From positions 40,058,001 through 40,122,000 of the forward strand of contig NC_070614.1 of the NCBI RefSeq assembly GCF_027172205.1: 64,000 nucleotides of DNA, in the 5' to 3' direction. The DNA comes from Podarcis raffonei. Taxonomy: Eukaryota; Chordata; Lepidosauria; Squamata; Lacertidae. The translations under genes were made by a program, and so were the position numbers. Under the pieces are notes generated by a model. The model searched no databases, had not been told where the DNA came from, and saw only the letters and a program-made list of their open reading frames with translations. Shown in pieces: positions 38,629-50,600 of the stretch (its first letter is position 1; every line of letters starts with the position of its first letter).

Positions 38629-41600
38629 ATGCCTGGCCTACACCTTCCAGTCTACTTTCTGACACTGCTGATCAGCTTGGCTCTTCAAGGTAGGTCGGAA
38701 TTGATTCAAGCGGAATTCTCTGTCTTGACTGAGACTGGAGAGAAAGTCTGCTGGCACAGATACCATGTTTAGGTAGGATAGGCAGATTGGACCTTTGCAG
38801 GTTTGGGAATTGCTGGAGTGAATTGCTTGCTGCATGTTGCATGTGTGTGTGAGAGAGTTTTATTGGAGAGTTCCAGGGCATGGTGTGTAGTTACATGAGG
38901 CTGCTACCTTGGAAAAGCTAAGCAGGTTTAGCTCTGGTCAGTGCCTGAATGGGAGACCGCCTAGGAACCACATGGGCAATGCTCTGGGTTCCTTGACAGA
39001 AGAAAGGCAGGATGTGAATGTAAGAGAAGAAATAAAAAGGAGGCACAAAGGTTTTAAAGGAGACAGGTGATCTAGTGCTTCGTCAGGCTTGCTCAGGGGC
39101 AGAGCTCACGCTTTGCTTCCAGATCCAATCTCTGGCATCTTTGGGAAGGACTTGGGGAGACACCTGTCTGAAATTCTGGAGCTCTGCTGCTAATCCATGT
39201 TAAGCTACAGGCAGTTAATTTGTAGTCCTGCTAGGACTGCAGTGCCCCTTGGCCCAGGCGCCTTGTTCAATAATGAGGGTGGATGATGGAAATTTAGACC
39301 AAGGGCCTCCGGAGAGCTACAGGCTCCCTGCCCCTGAGGTACTGACAATACTTAGCTAGATGGCCTAATAGTCTTGATTTCCTAGTTCCTCCTTCTGCTA
39401 ACCAAATTAGCAGCCAACTTTAATAATTGTGCAAGTTACAGATTAGCCAGAATGCCCATTGAGACTTCCTGCTTTTAGCGGTATCTATTTCTTGACAGTA
39501 TGCATTTGGAGAGGCTGGGTTTTTTCTGGAGTTACTTGTTCCCTGAGGTTTGCTTCCACTTACCTTCAGAGGTGTGGAGAACCCCCAGATGGGGTTACCG
39601 CGTGTTCCCATCCTACTCTGATCTGTAGCAGAGCTGTCAATTTCTGGCAAGGGCCAGGGGGACGGCTGGGAATTGTATCTCAGTGAAGGGTCTCTTAACG
39701 ACTTTGAGCACTCTTAACAAACTACAGTTCCCAGGACTCTTTGGAGGACTGCCATGACTGTTAAAGTGCTACAAGCAGGATTTAAATGCATGGAGTGAAT
39801 ATCAGAAGGATGCTCTGTGTCCATTATTCAGTGGTCTGAATACCTTTACTGTCCTTTCTACATTTGAACATATACAGAATTTTGTTATCATTGGTTTTAT
39901 TTGGATATATTTTTTTGGACAAATGGATGGCTTATATTAATATGTATGCTTAAATTAGATTTGATGGATTATTCTTATTATTGTGAGCCAACGTTCTTAC
40001 TTTTGTCTTTCTGTTACATTTGCAACTTTTTGTTTCATTTTTTAAAAGATCTACACAATGTTAAAACGCACGTTTAACATCACATGCAGATTGGCCTGAA
40101 GAGCGTTTCAGTGAGAAATGCAAGTTCAGATCCCAGCTGTGCAACGAAGCTCCGGCCAATTCACTCACCCCGCCATCTAGATGCTCTCATCTCATGGATG
40201 TTGAAAAAATTGTGTGCTGCTTTTCTTTATAAACTCTGGGCGCTTAAGGAGAAAAGTTAAAAGACAAAATGTAAAACATAGCTTCATCTTAAAGGTAAAG
40301 GTAAAGGGACCCCTGACCATTAGGTCCAGTCGTGGCCGACTCTGGGGTTGCAGTGCTCATCTCGCTTTATTGGCTGAGGGAGCCGGCGTACAGCTTCCGG
40401 GTCATGTGGCCAGCATGAACTAAGCTGCTTCTGGTGAACCAGAGCAGCTCACGGAAACACCGTTTACCTTCCTGCCGGAGCGGTACCTATTTATCTACTT
40501 GTACTTGAGGTGCTTTCAAACTGCTAGGTTGGCAGGAGCAGGGACTGAGCAAGGGGAGCTCACCCTGTCGCGGGGATTCGAACCACCGACCTTCTGAACG
40601 GCAAGTCCTAGGCTCTGTGGCTTAACCCACAGCGCCACCCATGTCCCTTAACCACATCTTACAAAACCACAAAATGAGAGAATGATACATGTCCAAAATG
40701 CAAAACAACAACAGCAACAGCAGTGAGCGATTGAATGATAACCAGGAAAACAGCCAAAGCAACCCTGTAGAAATAGGGTTAATGTTTTGGTAAAACCAAG
40801 GTTTTGCCTCGCGACTAAGATCATCCTCATTTATATCACACCACAACAACACACCAACACACACAATAACCTACACTATCCCCTAGCTGTCTTCATTGCC
40901 ATCATCACATCATCTTTCATAGAAATACAGTGGTACCTTGGTTCTCAAACTTAATCCGTTCTGGAAGTCTGTTCCAAAACCTAAGCGCTCCAAAACGAAG
41001 GCACGCTTTCCCATAGAAAGTAATGCAGAATGGATTAATCCGTTCCAGACTTTTAAAAACAACCCCTAAAATAGCAATTTAAATGAATTTTACTATCTAA
41101 CGAGACCATTGAAAATGAAAGCAATAAATAATGTACAGTGGTACCTCGGGTTACATACGCTTCAGGTTACAGACTCCACTAACCCAGAAATAATACCTCG
41201 GATTAAGAACTTTGCTTCAGGATAAGAACAGAAATCGTGCTCCGGCGGCGCAGCAGCAGCAGGAGGCCCCATTAGCTAAAGTGGTGCTTCAGGTTAAGAA
41301 CAGTTTCAGGTTAAGAACGGACCTCCGGAACGAATTAAGTACTTAACCCGAGGTACCACTGTACTGCAGTCACACAATCAATCAATCAATCAATCAATCA
41401 GTAGCTGAACTGAGTTCCACACAGTCACACACAAAAAAAGAGCCACTAAAACAGAAAATAAGTAGCAAAAGCAGACAGACATCAGCGTAACACTCAAAAT
41501 GTAATTGTGGCACTCAAATCGGGGCACATTCGGCTTCTGAAAAATGTTCGCAAACCGGAACACTTACTTCCAGGTTTGCAGTGTTTGGGTTGCAAGTTGT

Positions 41601-44600
41601 TTGAGTACCAATGCGTTTGATAACCAAGGTATAGGAAACTCTCCAGGCTTCCAGGCAGAGGCTTCTCCCGGCCCTACCGGGAGATGCCAGGAATCGAACC
41701 TGGCAACATCTGCATGCCAAGCAGATGCCCTGCCACTGGCCTACAGTCATTTTTCAGCTGTCCCTACTCCACTTCTGCTTCTTCAGCAAGAGTGTGAGAA
41801 CCACTCTCACAGCAGTGTTGGTGGTGGCGGTAACAAAGCCGCAAGCCTACTTTCAGGCAAACCAGTGTGGGTCTTAAAAGCCTGGGCTGCTGCCACAGGG
41901 AGGAAGTCGGCTGAACGCACATCAAGTCATTCTGTCGGTATCTTGGTGTGATCTGCCACTGTCAGCAGCTTAAGAGCTGCCAGATACTTTAGAGGTGCTG
42001 CTGTTGTGTTAGCAACAGCCCAGAGCACAGGAATGTTGCCTGCAAAACTTGTCATCAATGTTTTGGAGAGGCAGAGAGAGAGAGAGAGAGAGAGAGATTG
42101 ATTTGCTTCTGCCTTTCTTCTTTTTTTCCAATTTTGTTTTATTAAGTTTCAACATTTTTAACATGTACAATCAAAACACAATTTTGTCTTTTATTTTTGC
42201 ACCTTCTTTTCCATGTTGTTTCTCCCCTTCTGCTGCACCCTGTCTTCTATTAAATCATAACGATATTATAATCTAATTACTTCTGTTTCTCATAGCTCAA
42301 ATCCTGTTTGTGAGTTTATGGTACTATAAATTTAAACTGACTAGTCACTGCTTCACCATCTCCCAGCAAGGGTGGAGAAATTCGATTCGGTTCACATTTA
42401 AAACCGAACCTATCAGATTCTCACATTCCAGAACAGTAGGAGAACTGAAGTGCATCTATCCTTCACAGTGCACACCTCTCTGGATGTTGTGATGCGCTTC
42501 TCCAAGCAAAAACGCATATATTAGGAGAAAGCGTGCGTACAAATTAAGACGTTTGTGAAAATAACATGCAAAAATGCATAATATTGTGGAGAATCACGTC
42601 CATAAATGAGTGCATTAGTCAAAACTGCAAAAAAACAACAACACCTGATTCTGAGAAGAAAGCCGTATTAAAATGCAGGTGAATTTTCATAGGAATTTTT
42701 TAAAAAGTAGATTGCTGCAAAATGTGGAGAACTGAATTTCTGACTAGAAAAATGAGAAACCTCAGAGGAACAAAACTGAGAGATCCTTCCATTCCAACCT
42801 CTCACCCAGAATCTCCCTGGTTAAGAAGAATGGCTTCCAGCTGACTCAAGTCATGCGTGTGCACCCCCCCCGCTCCTGTGCTTCTAACAGCTTATTGTGC
42901 AAAAGAGCCACAAGCAGAGTGCTTGCTTGCCACACAGAAAGTCCCACCAGCCTTAATATATGGAGGAACTGGCAGTCAAAAGTTTGAATTATGGAAATAA
43001 AACATTTTCAGTTAGTGTAGTGGTTCTCAGAAAAGTTTCTCTGGGCCACACTTCAGAATAAAAATGTGCTCGTGCTGCACCAAATTTTTCATTGATAAGA
43101 AATACAATGGAAAACAACTCCCAACAGTGCTTGATTTATAACACACGACACAACTACTTTATAATATGATCACGGGACATCCATAAAGTATAAAACAAGG
43201 CAGCTACGTAAGAACGTGAATCTTCCCCCAAATTTAATTTTACAGAAGCTTTATGTACCTTAAGCATGTATACAAACTGAATGAGAGGTGTGAGCTTGCT
43301 TTTGCCAGGAAATTTCATTTATATTCGGTCTAATTTGAGACAAGCAAACTTTCATCTCATTAACTCAAAGAAGCTTCACTTTTCTGACCTTTCATATTGG
43401 GCAAAGTTGAAAAACCCTGTTGATAACAATACGTTGTGGAGAAGTTTAGAAGAATAGCCAATGCTCTTGAAGAGAGGCATGGATGCTGTTTCTGGTGTTG
43501 TTGTTGTGGTGGTGGTTGTTGTGGTTGTGTGTATACACACAAGCTATACTATACTGTACTGTACTATACTATACTATACTATACTATACTATACTATACT
43601 ATACTATACTATACTGAAATCTTTAAATGTGTATTGAATCTTCTTGCCACACTTGCCATCCTCTCCTTCCACACCGTGTGGCCCGCCACACCCTTTGAGA
43701 ACCATTTTGCGACTGTTTGTACAGCAGGGTGTCATCATTAAAGGCAGAGGCAGCTACAGCGACCACTTGAGAAGCTGGCAACCCTCAGGGTGTGAGAATG
43801 CAGGGGTACGCCCTTCATCTGTGGCTGGGGAGAAAGAGGGGGTCAGAATGAGGAAATGTTGCAACTAGCCCTCTTACCAGAATGATGTGTGTGTGTGTAG
43901 ATTTCTCTCTGAGGCTGTATAAACACCATATATACCCCCCCATAATAATACTGGGGACCATCATATGCCTCTTGCAGCCCTACACTTCCCAGGACCCTTA
44001 ACAAACTGCAGTTTCCAGGATTCTCTGGTGGTGGCAGTAGGGAGGAGTGGTTTAAAAATGCACAGTTTGTATGCAGCCTGATAGGTGAGTGACTTCTGTT
44101 ACCAAGGCAGAAAGGCTGCTGGCTCTCTTCCTGGGTGGCAGTGGCATCATCAGGGCAGGACTTTGGGGCAAATGCCCAGGGGGCTTCCACTCAGCTGAAT
44201 GCACAGGGCACCTCCTGACATTTGCTGGCTGTGGTGTTGCCAAAGCAAAGGAAGGCTTGCACACCTGCAGCTGGGGCAGAATCAACGCAGCAGGCCAGAT
44301 TGCAGAGTGGAGCATATCATACCTGTGCTGGGGAAACTGCACTGGCTGCTGATCAGCCCTGAACAACTCAGGAGGAGGTGATCTGAAAGAGTACTGTAAG
44401 ATCACTTAGATCAGTGAGGGCCAAACTTGGCCCTCCAGCTGCTTTGGGACTACAATTCCCATCATCCCTGACCACTGGTCCTGTTAGCCAGGGATGATGG
44501 GAGTTGTAGTCCCAAAACAGCTGGAGGGCCAAGTTTGGCCCTCACTAACTTAGATCGTCTGGGCAAATTCTACCCATGGCCCCACACCCTGAAGAATATG

Positions 44601-47600
44601 ATCCCTGAGTAGTGACCTGAAAATGGGCATTTTCTGTTTTCCCCTGTTCTGTGCAATGCCCTTCCTTCTGCCATACCTGAAGCAGCAACCGTCCATTACA
44701 TCAGTTCTCTTGTGATAAGCTTGATCGTTTCGCCAGACTTTCTCTAGCCCATAATATTGGACCTTGTTTTATGCTTGAATCCCCTGGATTTTTTTTTGCT
44801 TTGTTCACTTTCATTGGCTTTTGTGTGATTTTACATTGCTGTTCTACTTGCTGGATCATCACCTTGTTGTGGTGAGTGGGCTTGCATGTTCCTATGACCC
44901 TTGTGAGCGAAGCCGTCGGGAATCTCGTACTCCCAGCAGGGTCACCCAAGGTGGTAAGGTCAAAGGGAAGGGGCCAGACAAAGAATGATCCAAGAAGTCC
45001 TCAACAGCAGAACAGGCGGATGATAACAAGTGGGATGTTACAATGGCTGTGAAGGCGGATGAAGGCTGCAGCAGATAGGAATCTACCGGTTTGTGGTGAC
45101 TACTTCATGCTATCAGAACAGAGCCCTACTGTGAAGACTGTGCGTTGGTCAGTGTGCACTGATCTACACACATAAAACAAATTCACGCACAGGCGTCTTC
45201 CAGAAACCCAACCCTTTACTGGCATGCTGCCTGACTATGATGGTGGGTCATAAAATAGGGTGGTGGGGGGAAATGGAGCAGCTGGAATCCTGACCAGGAG
45301 CACTCCGAGCAGCTATATTTGGGAAAGGGTCAGAGCTGAGTGGCAAAGCATCTTTTGCAGGTTCAGTTCCTGGCAGCTCGAGGGATTGTCCCCAGACTGA
45401 AATCCTGGAGAGCTGTTGTTGATGATATTGTAACCATGTTGTCAGCATTCCTGGTAAATCCTTAAACTTTTAATTTAAATTCTCCACCCTCCTCTCTTAA
45501 TAAATTTCTATAAGTCGCCCAACTTCCCATCATAGTTTTCTTTTTCACCGCTATTGTTTCCAAAGGTGAAAGCCAAAGTGGTGTTTTAGTTTCCATTTTT
45601 AAAAAAAATATTTGTCCCATATTCTATACATTTCCCCCCTAATTATATGGTTTCACCTTTTCATACCACAGATGATAAGCGTGCCAACCAAAAATATTAT
45701 TGTGACCTTCCAAATGTAAAATATGTGGATTCTTCAATAGCAACCATTCCTTCAAACAGCACAGACAAGATGCTTCATAATATAATCTCATATCAGGCAG
45801 GGAGAAACATCCTCTATCTTTCGTGTCTATTGGTATTTTATATTTTATTATTGGTTTCCCCCCCCCTTGCCAGATATATTTATAAATATTTTTTTAATAC
45901 ATTCATCTTTGTGGTTGACACTCTGCCCAGCAATGATAGTTTCATTCTACCCCATATTTGCAAATATCCCCCCAGGTTTTCAAATGTTGTTGTTTAGTCG
46001 TTTAGTCGTGTCCGACTCTTCGTGACCCCATGGACCAGAGCACGCCAGGCACCTCTGTCCTCCACTACCTCCCGCAGTTTGGTCAGAGTCATGTTTGTGG
46101 CTTCGAGAACACTATCCAACCATCTCATCCTCTGTCGCCCCCTTCTCCTTGTGCCCTCCATCTTTCCCAGCATCAGTGTCTTCTCCAGGGAGTCTTCTCT
46201 TCTCATGAGGTGGCCAAAGTACTGGAGCCTCAGCTTCACGATCTGTCCTTCCAGTGAGCACTCAGGGCTGATTTCATTAAGAATGGATGCGTTTGATCTT
46301 CTTGCAGTCCATGGGACTCTCAAGAGTCTTCTCCAGCACCATAATTCAAAAGCATCAATTCTTCGGCGATCAGCCTTCTTTATGGTCCAGCTCTCACTTC
46401 CATACATCACTACTGGGAAAACCATGGCTTTAACTATACGGACCTTTGTTGTCAAGGTTTTCAAATAGTTATATTTATATAGATTCATATTATTTGCTGT
46501 TAACCATATACCTAAATACTTAACCTTCTTTTCGATCTTTAGACCTGATATATTTTGTAATTTATTTTTACTCTCATCAGTCATATTTTTTACCAGGAGT
46601 TTGGTTTTATCTTTGTTAATTTTAAGATCTGCTATTTCACCATTTTTTAAAATCTCTTCTAATGTTTTTGGAATTGACTCTATTGGTTCTTCTTGTTTGA
46701 AGAACATTTGACGCCAACTTTCTCACTGGCTCTGCTCATTCCAGAACCTGGGGGCCACTACTGCAGCCAGATATGCCAAAACAGTAGCACAGGAAGATTT
46801 TCCTGTCAGATCATCTCCATCAAAGGTAAACCACAGATTGCTAAATTAGGCCACACAGGAGCAGGGCTAGTATTTAAAAGTTGGCAACTCTGTGGGAAGG
46901 GGAAATACTGAAATCTGATCCATCCTGATGTTAAAGCCCTCATTCCTGGCAGACTGCAGCCTTTGCACTTTTGTTTATCTGCAAATATTTCAACACAGAA
47001 GGCAATCCTTCCTCTTTCATTATATATCTTCTGATTCCAGTCAGCTGGTAAACAAAGAAAGCAGCAGGTTTTTTTGTTAGCATGCGAAAAAACCACCCCC
47101 AAATTTGGACTGTTGTGTGATTAAAGGAGTTCTGAGGCTGTAATCCTCTGCACAATTACTTTGGGACGAAGGGAAATGTATTGATAAGTAAACAGAAAAA
47201 GAGAGGCCTATCTGAGAGGGGTTTCAAAAATATAAATCCCCCCACAGGGTAAGGATATTTGAGTGTGAAACCTTTGTAGGACTCACATAATGCTGTTCGC
47301 TTATAATTAAAAAGAGTGTGAAATAGCTATGTCTTTTTAAAGAAGTGTGAGTTCCTATTAATTTCCGTGCGAAAGATGGAGAGATAAGATCAGAGAGCGC
47401 TTCTTCCTGCACACCGCCTCTTAAAACCTTCAAACAGAAGGCTCGGAAGCTACAGAGCGGGGCCTTCTTTGCAGTGGGACCAAGGCTTTGGACTGAGCTC
47501 TTCAAAGAGGTGTGGTGACTTTGGGATATAGGAAGCTGACCTGTTGATCCACCTAGCCCAATACAAGCTGCTCCCCATTGCTTCGGCCAGAGGTCTTTCC

Positions 47601-50600
47601 TAGTTCTGCTACCCAAGATCCTTTTAGTTGGAGAAGATAGAGTCTGGACCTTGAATTCTCTGTATGCAAAACAGAGGCATCAGCTTCTTAGCATGATTAA
47701 GGGGGTCCTGGTGTTGCGTGACCAATGTTGGGAGGAGCCAGGGGACAGAGCTGAACGTCCTCAAACTTTGAGTGGGCCCAGCCTCCTCAAAAATGAACCC
47801 CCCCACACCCCAAAAATGCTTTGGCCTCTAGGATCCAGTGCCTATGATGCCAAACATGTGCTGGGCTGTTCACCCAGGGGAAACCATGTGCACACAGATG
47901 CACATCTAAAAGGGTCTCTCGTCTGCACGTTTCATTTACTCCGCGGAAGCCTATCCTCCATGATGATCTTCCTCCTGCCCACTTCTCTGTTAGATTATGC
48001 TAGAAAGACATTGTTGCCAAACAGATATTTTTTTTTACGGGGGCCCCAATGCTCCAAGTGGGGAGAATTCCCAAGGGTGCAGTCTGGTTCCCTTGTTGGA
48101 AGAAGGTCACAGGCGGAAGTGTCAATTGTTTCTTCTCCTGGCCTCTCATTTTTAAGTTCACTTCTCTACATTTCCACATTAGTTTGCATCTACTTATGTT
48201 CAAGGATCAGCTGCTGTTTCAAAGCCCAGATAATTTTTTTTTCCTTGTTAGGGCTGGTCCAAGACATTTTGCTGCCTGAGGCAGAGGATAAGATGGTGCG
48301 TTCCACCTGCATGTTCTCCATCCCCAATCCATGTACAGAAACCCACTGGACTGAGAGTTTAATCTTGCTTCAACACTGGTGACGTTAGCTTCCCCCACTG
48401 CACCTAAAGGCAGAAGCCTAGTGTAGGGGGCACACACAGCTCTGTCCTCCAGTGGAAGGGATCAGCTAGGGTCCTCAGGGCGAACGGCTGGAGGGCTGCT
48501 GTTCCCACTGCTGCTGCCTGAGGCAGTTGCCTTACTGTGTCTCATGGTAAGGCCGGCTCAAGTTCCTTTGTCGCATGCAGCCAACCTTTGCATGATCTCC
48601 AGTATGTACTACAATTAGCTGCTGCCTGCACTGTAACATTTTGGCACATTTGAATTGAACCAGCCCCCACAAAAGGGCAAGCACCAATCTCTAGTTTCAA
48701 TTCATATTGTGGTTTTATGATGCACCCATAGTTGTGGTTGGGAATCTTGGTTTCTTCATGAGAGCATAAACGCGGTATGTTCTCATTCCTTTGCTGGGGC
48801 TACCCCCTCCTTCAGATTCACAAGGTGACTTAGCCAGTATGTAGGGGCAATTTCCACATGGGAGCCCTTCACGTTTGCGGGGAAGCCCCAGCAACAAAGA
48901 TTATTTCAGTGCCCTGTGGCTTCGGCCATTTCCATGCAAACAGTGCAACATTTTGGGTAGTCTACAGCTACTTCAAGACACCAGACATCACATGCCAGCT
49001 TCCAGGTGGATTAGAAAGATCCCTTGCCACAAAGGCAATTTTAAAACACCCTCCTTCTCATTGCTGTCAGTGAAAGGACCGCTCTTCTCCTGCTTGTAAC
49101 TTCTGTGTTTTCCATCCAAATAGTGTGACATTTTCACACATTCTATTGCATTTCCAAAAGGTTTGGTTTTGCCTAACTTTCGACAGAAAAGATAAAGGCT
49201 AACCAGATATATTTGCATATACCAACTCCAACACCCGTAACCTTTCTGCGACCTGGTACAGGCTGTTTCAGCTTTTCATCTCAAAAGAAAGGAGTGAGAA
49301 ATGAGTGGCCTGGTTGCGAAGTAAATGAATTCATTCATTTGAAGTTCCGTTTGGTTTTATAATCAAAATGAATGTAACAAGGGAGCTGTGTTTTTAAAAT
49401 GAAGGCACAACCCAAGTGGGGTGCATTAAAAAACAACAACACAAAAAGCAGTGTGGAGGGGAGGGCAGGATTTGGCCACACACACACAGCACTGCTATAC
49501 ACACAGCCAGACCATTGGTCCACCTATCTCAGTATAGTGGTACCTTGGGTTACAGACGCTTCAGGTTACAGACTCCGCTAACCCAGAAATAGTACCTCGG
49601 GTTAAGAACTTTACTTCAGGATGAAAAGAGAAATTGAGCAGTGGCAGCAGCACGGCAGCGGCGGGAGGCCCCATTAGCTAAAGTGGTATCTCAGGTTAAG
49701 AACAGTTTCAGGTTAAGAACAGACCTCCAGAACTAATTAAGTTCTTAACCAGAGGTACCACTGTATTAATTATACTGACTGGCAGCAGTTTCCCAAGGTT
49801 TCAGGTAGGGAGTCTCTCTCAGTCTTATCTGATGATGCCTGGGACCTTGTACATGCAAAGCAAATGCTCCACCATTGAGCTTCCACCTTTCTCAGACACA
49901 TTCCATTTCAGATAAAAATAGGCCACCACTTCCCTCTCAGTTTGTGAATGGAGCAGAAATGGGAAACGAATGGGAATGGAAAGGAATTAAATGTACCTAA
50001 GTCCTTGCGGCTGCCCTGTTGTATCTGGGGCCCCATCTGCACTATGCAGTTAAAGCAGTATCATACTGCTTTAAATAGTCATGGTGCCCCCCCTAAGAAT
50101 CCTGGGAACTGTAGTTTGTTAAGGGTTCTGGGAGGTTCTATTCTCCCATCGCAGAACTGTAAGTCTCAGAGTGGTTTAACCATCAATCTCTCTCCCAAGG
50201 GAATTCTGTGAGGGGAACAGGGATCTCCTCAGTACCCTTAACAGATCACAGTTCCCAGGGTTCTTTGGGGGTAGCCCTAACTCTTTAAAGTGGTACAATA
50301 CAGCTTTAAATGTATAGTGCAGAAGGGGTCTAGCTTTTTCTTGCAGTGTATTCAGCTGCTGTCTGATGGACTCAGTCAGGTTGTCAAGCTTAGAATTGAC
50401 TCCATCTTCCAGCTAACCTGTTGTTTTTTTAAGCATTTGTCTTGATTTATTTGCACAAAATTTGCATGGAGAATTGCTGTTTATTGAGCATTCAGATTTG
50501 TTTCCACGGGTTGTATGAGAGCACCAAACCCACTTCAACTGTGCAACCTCTTCTTCCCACAGACCTGTGGAGGAAATTGAACTGTGGTTTAGGGTTGTCA

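Noticed and set aside
38893-39000. A possible 5S rRNA gene
   Set aside because: The 5' third is missing and an unrelated A-rich tail follows.
43544-43615. Possible CRISPR-like regular repeat
   Set aside because: The pentanucleotide units have no spacers; it is a microsatellite in a vertebrate genome.
46693-46911. A possible extra integrin exon in intron 1
   Set aside because: The frame lacks any integrin motif, and exons 1 and 2 already join in phase with the expected mature N-terminus.
47651-48382. A 243-codon plus-strand open frame
   Set aside because: It starts inside a degenerate SINE and ends in a hAT-like MITE. The middle has no recognisable domain or splice context.
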